Source: Pseudomonas sp. PD9R (GTDB lineage: Bacteria > Pseudomonadota > Gammaproteobacteria > Pseudomonadales > Pseudomonadaceae). From it: a stretch of 64,000 nucleotides of DNA. The position numbers and the translations under genes were made by a program. The stretch is from positions 155,639 to 219,638 of the forward strand of contig NZ_JAHTMR010000003.1 of NCBI RefSeq assembly GCF_019200975.1. The letters run 5' to 3'. The notes beneath the pieces were generated by a model. The model saw only the letters and a list, made by a program, of their open reading frames with translations, did no database searches and was not told the DNA's origin. This document shows positions 54,375 to 63,218 of this stretch, piece by piece (positions within the stretch are counted from its first letter, which is position 1; the number at the start of each line of letters is the position of its first letter).

Positions 54375-57149
54375 TCAAGTGTCGGTAGTTTGGATAAAGA
54401 GATTGACCGGGAAGTCCCCCAGCGCGGCGCTGATCATCAGCTCCCTGTGTTTTGTGACTGCGACGCTTGAAAAAAGTCCCTTCAGATTTTCCTCTGCGGT
54501 CACGAATGGCAAATTGATCCTCGTATCGCCCCACAGCGGCGCGTTTACCTGTGGTTCAGCACTGTTTTCCAGCAGCGGCGCACAGCGGATCGGTACGATC
54601 ACGATGGCGCGTTTTCCCTTCCACTCACGGACAAATCCCAGCACCCGATGTGCCTGGCTGCCGACGATTTCCAGGGCCTGATAAGTCCCTCGACGGAACA
54701 GCTCGACATGTTCGACACGCAGGTTCAAGGTCTGCGCAATCAGGGCCTGCTTGATGCGCCCGTCACGCCAGTTCGCCAACAGGTCCGGCAGATTCACCGT
54801 TTGCTGCAAAGCCTGTTGGCGGCTGGCGTAGTCCACTGGCCGACGGTTGTCCGGATCGACCAGGGTAAAGTCCCAAAAGTCGTTGCCCTGATACAGGTCC
54901 GGCACCCCCGGCACGGTCATGCGCAGCAAGGTTTGCGCCAATCCGTTGAGTGCTCCGGGTACGGCAATTGTCCGGACCGCCTTGTCGAGCGCCCTGCGCA
55001 GCAGGTCACCTTCGGGGCCCAGCAGCAGACGCTGGATAAAGACTTCGGTCGCCTGTTCATACGCTTCGTTTGGCGCACTCCAGCTGCTCTGAAGCTTGGC
55101 TTCGCGCAAGGCTTTGCGTTGCCACTGCCACAGACGTTCAGCGTAAGCCTCCAGGGCCGGCCGGTCATCGCTGCGCAGTTCCAACGGCCAACTGCCGAGG
55201 ATTGCCTGATACAGAATCAACTCATCACCGGCTGACGGCAGATGAACTTCGTTGCGTACCGGGCGAGCGAGGGCGCGCCAAAGGCCGATCTGTTCGACGT
55301 ACCACTGACTGCATTCGCTCAACACCGCCAGGCGCGCGCGGGTGTCTTCGCCACGCTTGTGATCGTGGGTCGCGGTGGCGAGCAAGTTGTCCGGAAATTC
55401 GGCAAGGCGCTGCGCACAGGCCGCGTGAAAGTCTTCAACCGGTGCACTGAATTGCTCGGTGCTGAAGCCGACGTCATTGCGCGACAGCAGCACCGCCGAG
55501 CGATAGAACGCGGTGTCTTCCACGGCCTTCGCCGCTGCCGGTGAAGTGAGCTGCTGAAAGCGCACGCAGGCATGCTTGAGCCGTTTGCGCACACGCCCCA
55601 CCGGGCGTTTGCGCCAGGGCTCGCCGCCCAGCCAGCCAGCCAGGCAATCGAGCACTGGCCAGTCCGCTTCGCCGAGGGTTTGCCGGGCGCCTTCCATGGC
55701 CTGCTGGAAAAAAATATCGTCTTGCGCCGAACGCCCGAGCGGGCTGATGTAAGTGCGGTACACCGGGAAATGCACGATCAGTTCCTGCAACGCCCGGCGG
55801 ATCGCGCCGAGGGTCAGGTCGCGGGTCATCAGGTCGTCACGGGCCACTTGCAGCAGGGCCTGGGCAACACTTTCAAAATCCCCGGCCAGGGAACCATTGA
55901 GAATCTGCTGCCGGGCCAATTGTGCTTCCTGGCGGAAGTCGGCGGGGCGTTCGCTGTGCCGGCGCCAGATTTCGCCCAGTGCCTGTTCACCGTCGGGATC
56001 GTGTTGCAGCAGCGACAACTGGTTCATGAATTCATAGCCGGTGGTGCCATCCACCGACCAGTCGCGGTGTAGGGTTTCGCCTTCTCCGAGGATCTTCTCC
56101 ACGAAGATCGGCAAGTGCCGGCCGGGTGACAGGCTGTCGACCCGGCGGCGCAATTTGCGGCAGTAACCCCGTGGGTCGGCGAGACCGTCGATATGGTCGA
56201 TGCGCAGGCCGTCGATCAGCCCTTCGGCCACCAGTTGGAAAATTTTCGCGTGGGTGGCTTCAAACACCGCTGGCCGTTCGACCCGCAGGCCGCCCAGTTC
56301 ATTGACATCGAAAAAACGTCGCCAGTTGATGTCGTCTGCGGCGGTGCGCCAACTGGCGAGGCGATAGCTCTGGCGCTCCAGCAGATTGTGCAAGCGCTGG
56401 AAACTTTCGCGGGTGAGCGGGTCGTAGGCTTTCAGGTTGTGTTCGATAACCTGCCGCATGGCCGGATCGCGGACCAATTCGCGCAGCTCGTTTTGCAGCG
56501 GCACCGCCAGGCTGTGGGCATCGGTCTGATAGCTCAATGTGTTGAAGCGGTCTGCCAGGGATTTAAGCTGCTCGGCATCTGCCTTGAGCAACTCGCCGTA
56601 GTTCATCGGGCAAATCGGAAAGTGATGATCGTAATGTTCGACAAAAAACGCACCGCGCTGTGCATCGAAACGCAGGGCCAGCGTGCCGTCCTGCAAGGCA
56701 ATGCCGTAGTCGCTGCCGAGGAACGGCAATAGCAACTGACCTTCCATCAATGGATCGGGTGAATGCCATTGAATATCGAAGAACTCGCCGTAAGGGCTCA
56801 GGCGCCCCCATTCCAGCAAATCCAGCCACCAGGGATTGTCGCCACCGCCGACCGCCATGTGGTTGGAGACGATATCGAGGATCAGCCCCATGCCCTGAGC
56901 GCGCAAGGCACTGACCAAACGGCGCAGCGCCGCTTCGCCGCCCAATTCCGGGTTGACTGTGGTCGGGTCCACCACGTCATAACCATGCATCGAACCGGCG
57001 CGGGCGCTCAGTAGCGGCGAGGCGTAGACATGGCTGATGCCGAGGCGGGCGAAGTACGGCACCAACGGCACCGCATCGTCCAGGGTGAAGCCCTTATGAA
57101 ATTGCAACCGCAGGGTGGCTCGCAGTGGCTGCGATGGCAGTTGACTCAT
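54375..57149 (-). CDS. treY: Maltooligosyltrehalose synthase TreY
   Basis: A 924-residue GH13 enzyme that converts the reducing-end maltose of a glucan chain into a trehalosyl unit. It begins ATLRLQFHKGFTLDDAVPLVPYFARLGISHVYASPLL, with LDIVSNHMAVGG, the nucleophile in LRIDHIDGLADPRGY, the acid in FVEKILGEGE, ATHDHKRGEDTRAR and a C-terminal GVPDLYQGNDFWDF block. It is longer than bacterial average because of the helical insertions typical of TreY. The ATG at 57149 overlaps the malQ stop by 4 bases, so they are coupled. It works with TreZ, encoded two genes upstream. Confidence 0.95.
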   Translation of the reverse strand: MSQLPSQPLRATLRLQFHKGFTLDDAVPLVPYFARLGISHVYASPLLSARAGSMHGYDVVDPTTVNPELGGEAALRRLVSALRAQGMGLILDIVSNHMAVGGGDNPWWLDLLEWGRLSPYGEFFDIQWHSPDPLMEGQLLLPFLGSDYGIALQDGTLALRFDAQRGAFFVEHYDHHFPICPMNYGELLKADAEQLKSLADRFNTLSYQTDAHSLAVPLQNELRELVRDPAMRQVIEHNLKAYDPLTRESFQRLHNLLERQSYRLASWRTAADDINWRRFFDVNELGGLRVERPAVFEATHAKIFQLVAEGLIDGLRIDHIDGLADPRGYCRKLRRRVDSLSPGRHLPIFVEKILGEGETLHRDWSVDGTTGYEFMNQLSLLQHDPDGEQALGEIWRRHSERPADFRQEAQLARQQILNGSLAGDFESVAQALLQVARDDLMTRDLTLGAIRRALQELIVHFPVYRTYISPLGRSAQDDIFFQQAMEGARQTLGEADWPVLDCLAGWLGGEPWRKRPVGRVRKRLKHACVRFQQLTSPAAAKAVEDTAFYRSAVLLSRNDVGFSTEQFSAPVEDFHAACAQRLAEFPDNLLATATHDHKRGEDTRARLAVLSECSQWYVEQIGLWRALARPVRNEVHLPSAGDELILYQAILGSWPLELRSDDRPALEAYAERLWQWQRKALREAKLQSSWSAPNEAYEQATEVFIQRLLLGPEGDLLRRALDKAVRTIAVPGALNGLAQTLLRMTVPGVPDLYQGNDFWDFTLVDPDNRRPVDYASRQQALQQTVNLPDLLANWRDGRIKQALIAQTLNLRVEHVELFRRGTYQALEIVGSQAHRVLGFVREWKGKRAIVIVPIRCAPLLENSAEPQVNAPLWGDTRINLPFVTAEENLKGLFSSVAVTKHRELMISAALGDFPVNLFIQTTDT

Positions 57150-59224
57150 TGGTCACGCTCTGCCGCCTGGAGTCGCGCGCAGGCGAGCAGTTCCAGGCGT
57201 CGGGCGGCGTCCGGGTCATCGAGCAGCGCTTCACTGTAACCGGGCAGTCGTCGCGACCAGTTGGGGTGGGTGTCGACGGTGCCAGGCAAGTTGGCCTGTT
57301 GTTCAATGCCCAGGGCATCTTCCAGCGGCAATAACACCAATGGCGCACGGGTATGGCCGAGGAAGCGCACGCTGGCGTCGAGCACCTGATCAGTTTCGTG
57401 GGATTCCTCGCGGAAGTTTTGCGGGTCCTGGCTCAGTGTCCGGCGCAGGCCTTCGCGCTCCCGTTCGCGGTGCTGGCGCCACTCGATTTCGCCGTTGGCA
57501 TCGATGAGGTTCAGGCGCGCGTTCCAGTCGATGTCGCGGCCATGCCACCAGCCATTGAGGGTCGGCAAGTCGTGGGTGCTGGTGGTCGCCAATGCGTTGT
57601 CCGGCCAGTCGAGAATGGGTTTGAAGTGGGTGTTGTCCTGTTCAAACAGCAGCACCCGCATGCCCAGCATGGAGCGGGCGATGAGTTTTTCTCGCAGGCC
57701 GTCCGGCACCGTGCCGAGGTCTTCACCGAGGACGATGGCCTGGTGGCGATGGGATTCCAGGGTCAGCAGTCGCAACAGGTCATCCACCGGGTAATACAGG
57801 TACGCACCGTCGGCGGGCGGTGCGCCGTTGGGGATCACCCACAGGCGTTGCAGGCCCATGACGTGATCGATGCGCAGGCCACCCGCGTGGGCGAAGTTGG
57901 CCCGCAGCATTTCAATGAAGGCGCGATAGCCGTTGCGTACCAACCCTTCGGGAGAAAACGCGGAAATCCCCCAGCCTTGGCCGGTGCGGTTAAGAATATC
58001 CGGCGGCGCACCGACGGTGAGGGCGGCAAGCAATTCGTCCTGACGACTCCAGGCCTGGCTCCCGCCGCCATCGGCCCCCACGGCCAAATCAGCGATAAGG
58101 CCAATGCTCATCCCGCTGCTGCGAGCGGCAGCTTGCGCGCGTTCCAGGCAACGGCTGATCAGCCACTGGCAGAAAGCGAAGAAGCCGATACGTCCGGCGT
58201 TCTCTTCGGCAAATTCAGCCAGCGCGGCGCTGCGCGGGTTGCGCCATTGTTCGGGCCACTGGCGCCAGTCGAGGTGGTCACCCGTGGCGGCACGGGCTTC
58301 CTGGATGGCTTCGAACCGGCAATGGTTTTCCAGCGCCTCACCCCCAGCGTGGCGAAAGCTGCTGAAGTCGGCATGCAAAGGGTGTTCGCCCTGCACGAAA
58401 CCTTCGTACAGCGCCTGCAGCAGTCGATGCTTGGCTTCGGCGGCTTCGGGCCAATTGATTAATGGGAGCTGCTCCAGATCGTTCAACTCGGCGCTCAGGC
58501 CAGTGGCGTCGATAGCGGTACGCATCGCACGCTCACCGAGGATCGCTCCCGGCGCACAGTACAAACTATTGAGAAACAGGCGACTTGACGGGGAATAAGG
58601 GCTGTAGCGCTGGGTGTCGCTGGCGAACATGGCGTGCAGCGGGCTGATCGCCAGTGCTTCGGCACCGCGTTCGCCGGCAACCCGGGCCAGGTCTTCCAGC
58701 GCCTGGGTATCGCCGAACCCACCATCGCCGTTACGCCGCAGGGCGTACAGCTGAACACTCAGGCCCCAGGCGCGAGGAATCGGACTGTCCACGGCATCGC
58801 CCACGCTGTAACAACGGGCCGGGGCCACGGCGAGGGTAAAGGTTTGGCCGTCAATGCTGACGTGTTGGTAACCCACCGGAATCAGCCCCGGCAAAACCGC
58901 CTCGGCATCCAGTTTGAGGTTGAGCCGAGAGCCGTCTTCGAGGTGTATCTCGCAGGGTGTTTGTGGCTCGAAGTAATGCGCCAGGTTGAGACCGACGCCA
59001 ACGTCGGCGGTGATCAGCGGCGGCAGGTGCCGGGTTTGTTGTGCCTGCTGCAATTCTTGCAGGCTGGCATCGATTTCCTGAGCACTGCCGGCCGGGTGCC
59101 CGAGGCCGGTAAGGACGTTGCGCAGGACCGAGGGCGCGACTTTTTGCGGGCGTCCATTGGCGTCGATCCAGTCGACTGCGAGGCCAGCCCGGCTGGCCAG
59201 AATTTCCAGTTGCGCATCGCTCAT
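57146..59224 (-). CDS. malQ: 4-alpha-glucanotransferase MalQ
   Basis: A 692-residue GH77 disproportionating enzyme. A helical N-terminal segment (LEILASRAGLAVDWIDANGR) and a beta domain are followed by the catalytic part with WGLSVQLYALRRNGDGGFGD, RNGYRAFIEMLRANFAHAGGLRIDHVMGLQRLW (nucleophile in RIDH), VLGEDLGTVPDGLRE (acid) and TTSTHDLPTLNGWW. It rearranges malto-oligosaccharides and fits between the TreY and TreZ steps by keeping chain lengths suitable. Both ends overlap neighbours by 4 bases. Its place between treY and treZ is the usual Pseudomonas order. Confidence 0.95.
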   Translation of the reverse strand: MSDAQLEILASRAGLAVDWIDANGRPQKVAPSVLRNVLTGLGHPAGSAQEIDASLQELQQAQQTRHLPPLITADVGVGLNLAHYFEPQTPCEIHLEDGSRLNLKLDAEAVLPGLIPVGYQHVSIDGQTFTLAVAPARCYSVGDAVDSPIPRAWGLSVQLYALRRNGDGGFGDTQALEDLARVAGERGAEALAISPLHAMFASDTQRYSPYSPSSRLFLNSLYCAPGAILGERAMRTAIDATGLSAELNDLEQLPLINWPEAAEAKHRLLQALYEGFVQGEHPLHADFSSFRHAGGEALENHCRFEAIQEARAATGDHLDWRQWPEQWRNPRSAALAEFAEENAGRIGFFAFCQWLISRCLERAQAAARSSGMSIGLIADLAVGADGGGSQAWSRQDELLAALTVGAPPDILNRTGQGWGISAFSPEGLVRNGYRAFIEMLRANFAHAGGLRIDHVMGLQRLWVIPNGAPPADGAYLYYPVDDLLRLLTLESHRHQAIVLGEDLGTVPDGLREKLIARSMLGMRVLLFEQDNTHFKPILDWPDNALATTSTHDLPTLNGWWHGRDIDWNARLNLIDANGEIEWRQHREREREGLRRTLSQDPQNFREESHETDQVLDASVRFLGHTRAPLVLLPLEDALGIEQQANLPGTVDTHPNWSRRLPGYSEALLDDPDAARRLELLACARLQAAERDQ

Positions 59225-61017
59225 TGGCGCTCTCCATCAAGGGGTAGCAAAGGGGCTGCGGCCGTGAGGCTGACAAGCGCGCAATACGGGTCCAGGGTGC
59301 CTTGGTCGAGCCGATGGGCTGACTGTGGCGGGTATTGGAACAGCAGAGAAGTACCCGTCGGCAGACTGTGGAGTACCGGCGCAGCACTAAGGTTCAGGTC
59401 GATGCGCAGATGACTGCCATCGCCCAATCGCCAGGAGGCGCTTACCGCACCCACGGCCAGTACCTCGGCGCCCAGCGCTTGGGTGCCGGGCAGATGCGGG
59501 ATGATGTGCCGATGGCGGATTTTCAGCAGTCGTCGATAAAGATCCGTGGTTGACGAAGCGCTGTTCGCTGGCAGCACTGGTCGGGATGCTTCGAATGTTT
59601 GCGGAGCATTAGGATCGGGAATCTGTTCGCGTTTATGCGGATCAGTAAACGCACTGAACGCGGCAAATTCGTTCCGCCGGCCTTCGCGTACCAATTTCGC
59701 CAGCTCGCCGTGGTGGCTGGTGAAAAACAGGAACGGTTGTTCGGCGGCGAATTCGTCGCCCATGAACATCAGTGGGATCATCGGCGACAGCAGCAACAGC
59801 ACAGAGGCGGCGTGTAACGCTTGCGGGTGAGCGAGTTGATGCAGGCGCTCGCCGAAAGCGCGATTGCCGATCTGGTCGTGGTTTTGCAGAAACAGTACGA
59901 AAGCGCTGGGGGGCAGGTGGCCGCTGGGCTCGCCACGCGGCTTGCCATGGCGATTGATATGGCCCTGAAATACGAAGCCCTGACTCAAGCAGCGGGCCAA
60001 TTGTTCGGTCGGGTTTTGCGCGTAATCGGCGTAGTAGGCATCGGTTTCGCCGGTCAGCAGTACGTGCAGGGCGTTGTGGCCGTCGTCGTTCCACTGCCCG
60101 TCGTAACCTTGTTCCAGCAGGCTGGCCTGGTTGTGTTCGTTCTCGACCATCAACCACACATGCCGCGCCGGATCGGTCTGCTGGCGTACGCGTTGCGCCA
60201 GTTCCTGGAGAAAGTTAGGGTCTTCGATGGCGTGCACAGCGTCCAGGCGCAAACCGTCGAATCGATACTCCAATAACCACATCAATGCGTTGTCGATGAA
60301 AAAGTCGCACACCTCGCGTCGCCGGAAATCAATGGCCGCCCCCCAAGGCGTGTGCACGTCCTCGCGAAAGAAGCCTTTGGCATAGCGATGCAGGTAATTG
60401 CCGTCCGGGCCGAAGTGGTTGTAGACCACGTCGAGAATCACCGCCAGACCATGACCATGGGCGGTGTCGATCAGGTGCTTGAGTTGTTCGGGCGAACCAT
60501 AGGAAGCCTGAGGCGCGTAGGTTAAAACGCCGTCATAGCCCCAATTACGTTCGCCGGGAAACTGTGCCAACGGCATCAGTTCAATCGCGGTCACACCCAA
60601 TTCAACCAGGCGCGCCAGATGCTGCTCGACTGCCACAAAGCCGTCGAGCGCACCGACGTGCAACTCGTAAATCACCGCCTCATTCCACGGACGCCCCAGC
60701 CAGGTGCTGTGTTGCCATCGATAGGCGAGCGGATCGACCACCACACTGTGCTGGTCAATATCACCGGCCTGGGCACGGGAGGCCGGGTCGGGGACTTCCA
60801 GTTCGCCGTCGATGTTGTAGCGATATTTCGTGCCCGCCGGGCAGCGGGTGGTGATCACGAACCAGCCATCGGCCAGAGGCAGCAACGGCAAGGATTGTCC
60901 ATTTTCCAGTTCGACACTGACGTAAAACGCATCTGGCGCCCACAACGCAAATCGCGTGTGTTCTGCGTCCAGCATAATTGCGCCGTGGGGCCAGGTCTCA
61001 AGGGTCCGTAACGGCAT
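59221..61017 (-). CDS. treZ: Maltooligosyltrehalose trehalohydrolase TreZ
   Basis: A 598-residue GH13 enzyme that hydrolyses the terminal trehalosyl unit made by TreY, releasing free trehalose. It has an N-terminal CBM48-like domain (HTRFALWAPDAFYVSVELENG), YELHVGALDGF, GVTAIELMPLAQFPGERNWGYDG, the nucleophile in GLRLDAVHAIED, the acid in VWLMVENEHN and LQNHDQIGNRAFGERL. The ATG at 61017 (MPLRTLETWPHG) is preferred to an upstream extension of 31 residues that overlaps glgA. It lies 14 bases after glgA and overlaps malQ by 4 bases. Confidence 0.95.
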   Translation of the reverse strand: MPLRTLETWPHGAIMLDAEHTRFALWAPDAFYVSVELENGQSLPLLPLADGWFVITTRCPAGTKYRYNIDGELEVPDPASRAQAGDIDQHSVVVDPLAYRWQHSTWLGRPWNEAVIYELHVGALDGFVAVEQHLARLVELGVTAIELMPLAQFPGERNWGYDGVLTYAPQASYGSPEQLKHLIDTAHGHGLAVILDVVYNHFGPDGNYLHRYAKGFFREDVHTPWGAAIDFRRREVCDFFIDNALMWLLEYRFDGLRLDAVHAIEDPNFLQELAQRVRQQTDPARHVWLMVENEHNQASLLEQGYDGQWNDDGHNALHVLLTGETDAYYADYAQNPTEQLARCLSQGFVFQGHINRHGKPRGEPSGHLPPSAFVLFLQNHDQIGNRAFGERLHQLAHPQALHAASVLLLLSPMIPLMFMGDEFAAEQPFLFFTSHHGELAKLVREGRRNEFAAFSAFTDPHKREQIPDPNAPQTFEASRPVLPANSASSTTDLYRRLLKIRHRHIIPHLPGTQALGAEVLAVGAVSASWRLGDGSHLRIDLNLSAAPVLHSLPTGTSLLFQYPPQSAHRLDQGTLDPYCALVSLTAAAPLLPLDGERQ

Positions 61018-61031
61018 CTTTAAGGCCTCAT

Positions 61032-62618
61032 TTACTGTTTGTGCGATTTCCCCAATGCTTTGGCCACAAGCTGTTCGTAGAGTTCGGCGTAGGGTTCGAC
61101 GGCCTTGCACCAGTTGAATGGCGCCGCCATGGCCCGGCAGCGCATGGCATGCAGCAAACCAGGGAAAGCGAACACTTTGAAGGCGCGGCTCAGCGCTTCC
61201 TGATAACTCTCGACGGTGGATTCATCGAACAGGAAACCGGTCACGCCGTTTTCAATGGTGTCGGCCAGACCACCGGTATTGCGCGCTACCGGCAGCGAGC
61301 CGAAACGCTGGGCGTACATCTGGCTCAAGCCACAAGGTTCATAACGCGACGGCATCAGCAGGAAGTCGCTGCCGGCAAACATGCGTCGGGCGTCAGTTTC
61401 GTTGAAGCCGATGCGAACGCCGATCTGCCCCGGAAAGCGCAGCGCCAGTTCGCGCATGGCTTGCTCTTCTTCCGGCTCGCCACGACCGATGATCGCGATC
61501 TGGCCACCGGATTTGACGATGTATTCAGAGACCGCTTCGGTCAGGTCCAGGCCTTTCTGATAGACCAGTCGCGAGACCACAGCGAACAATGGGCCTTCAG
61601 AATCTTCCAGGCCGAAGAGTTCGCGCACGTGGGCGGCATTGACCGCTTTACCTTCCCAATCGCCAATCTCGAACGGGCGGAACAGGTGCGAGTCAGTCGC
61701 GGCGTCCCAGCTTTCATCGATGCCATTGGGGATGCCGCTGAGCAGGCCTTGCTGGGTCTTGGCGGCAAGAAAACCGTCCAGCCCGCAGCCGAAATCCGGC
61801 GTGGTGATTTCTTGGGCGTAGGTCGCGCTGACCGTGGTGATGTGGCTCGAATAAGCCATGCCGGCCTTGAGGAACGACATCTTGCCGTAGAACTCCATGC
61901 CTTCCTGTTGCAGCGCGTGATGGGGAATGCCCAGTTCAGGGCAGGAGCCCAGGCTGGTCACGCCTTGGTATGCCAGGTTATGGATGGTGAACAGCGTCGG
62001 TGTGCGCTGCCCGCGCCAATGCATGTAGGCGGGCGCGAGGCCGGCGGGCCAGTCATGGGCGTGCACCAGGTCCGGGCACCAGTGAATTTGGGCGAGATTG
62101 GCGGCGATATCGGCGGCGGCCAGGCCCAGGCGGGCGAAACGAATGTGATTGTCCGGCCAGTCGCGACCGTTGTTGGCACCGTAAGGCGAACCTTCGCGCT
62201 CGTAGAGTTCAGGGCAGATCAATACATAAATAACCAGACCGTCGGGCATGTCCATGCGCCCGATCTTGCACGGTGGCAGCGCGGCGTGGCCACCCAACTC
62301 ACCGATGATATGAATTGGATTTTCGCTGTGCAGCACCTGCGGATAACCGGGGATCAGCACACGCACATCATGCAGGTGTGCCATGGCCCGCGGCAGCGCA
62401 GCGGAAACGTCACCCAGACCGCCGGTTTTCACCAGGTCGGCAATTTCCGAGGTTACAAACAAGACTCTTTTCTTGTTCGGATTCTGGCTGGCAACCGGTG
62501 TCAGCGTCTTGGTGCCGGGAACGCTGATCGATTGGGCACTGGGAGCACTCACGACGCTCGATTCGCCGACATGCTGATGAGCACGCTCTCCCTGAACATC
62601 TAAAGCCGCACTGATCAT
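61032..62618 (-). CDS. glgA: Glycogen synthase GlgA (ADP-glucose type)
   Basis: A 528-residue GT5 glucan synthase. The first 60 residues are an unusual Ser/Ala/Gln-rich leader (MISAALDVQGERAHQHVGE...), after which the enzyme starts at KKRVLFVTSEIADLVKTGGLGDV; KTGGL binds ADP-glucose. Later motifs are HAHDWPAGLAPAYMHW, TIHNLAYQG, GRGEPEEEQ and the GT5 signature SRYEPCGLSQMYAQRFG. GGGAGA precedes the ATG at 62618, so the long leader appears real. It is the first gene of the minus-strand operon. No glgC for ADP-glucose is in the window. The linear chains would feed TreY and TreZ. Confidence 0.95.
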   Translation of the reverse strand: MISAALDVQGERAHQHVGESSVVSAPSAQSISVPGTKTLTPVASQNPNKKRVLFVTSEIADLVKTGGLGDVSAALPRAMAHLHDVRVLIPGYPQVLHSENPIHIIGELGGHAALPPCKIGRMDMPDGLVIYVLICPELYEREGSPYGANNGRDWPDNHIRFARLGLAAADIAANLAQIHWCPDLVHAHDWPAGLAPAYMHWRGQRTPTLFTIHNLAYQGVTSLGSCPELGIPHHALQQEGMEFYGKMSFLKAGMAYSSHITTVSATYAQEITTPDFGCGLDGFLAAKTQQGLLSGIPNGIDESWDAATDSHLFRPFEIGDWEGKAVNAAHVRELFGLEDSEGPLFAVVSRLVYQKGLDLTEAVSEYIVKSGGQIAIIGRGEPEEEQAMRELALRFPGQIGVRIGFNETDARRMFAGSDFLLMPSRYEPCGLSQMYAQRFGSLPVARNTGGLADTIENGVTGFLFDESTVESYQEALSRAFKVFAFPGLLHAMRCRAMAAPFNWCKAVEPYAELYEQLVAKALGKSHKQ

Positions 62619-63218
62619 ATGAATCTCCCGTGTTGTTGATCTAATTCTTAGGTCTGGCAAACGGTATTTCGTGGCCAATCCCTGTGGCCGCGCACAAAAG
62701 CGCTACGCATTGGTAAGCAAGCGCTGCCCAAATGCGCTGGAGCAGAATGGGTGAATTAACCATTGCAAAGATTGCACCAGTCGCAACGTACCTGCCTTTC
62801 AGTCGACCGATCGCTGGAGGCAAAAGTTTCGACTTTTTTCCCACTTTGTGACCGACCGGTTTCGACCCGCGAAAATCAGTCTAGGCCAGAACTTAGAGCG
62901 GTAAAGCCCGGATGGCAAAATTGTTCGACAATCGGTTTAAAGAGGTACGGACGTGCCGGATTGAGGGGCAAACGCACCGACGAAGTGCAGTTTTTTTTGC
63001 GGAATTGGCATGAAATGAAGCAGAACTGTCACATCAGTGTGCGTAGGGGAACAGTTGTGTTGCACCATTGCGGTGCATGATTGTAAGAGGTCTCCTGTAG
63101 GAGCTGCCGAAGGCTGCGATCTTTTGATCTGGGTTTTAAGATCAAAAGATCGCAGCCTTCAGCAGCTCCTACCCCCCAGGTCCGACGCAAGGGCAGGATC
63201 GGTAAGGGCGAACAGGTT
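62619..63218. other. Upstream region of glgA with a REP doublet
   Basis: A 600-base gene-free stretch. It carries the promoter and leader of the glgA operon, a perfect small palindrome TGCACC-ATTGC-GGTGCA (63061-63077) and a REP doublet (63096-63172). I saw no credible open frame, RNA gene or named operator, though an sRNA cannot be excluded. Confidence 0.5.
63096..63172. repeat. REP doublet
   Basis: TGTAGGAGCTGCCGAAGGCT at the left and AGCCTTCAGCAGCTCCTAC at the right, with one internal mismatch; the spacer includes GATCAAAAGATC. It separates the glgA upstream region from the dehydrogenase gene. Confidence 0.9.

Noticed and set aside
62763..63080. 105-codon plus-strand frame upstream of glgA
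   Set aside because: No ribosome-binding site, no hydrophobic or domain pattern, and cysteine/arginine-rich composition typical of non-coding frames.
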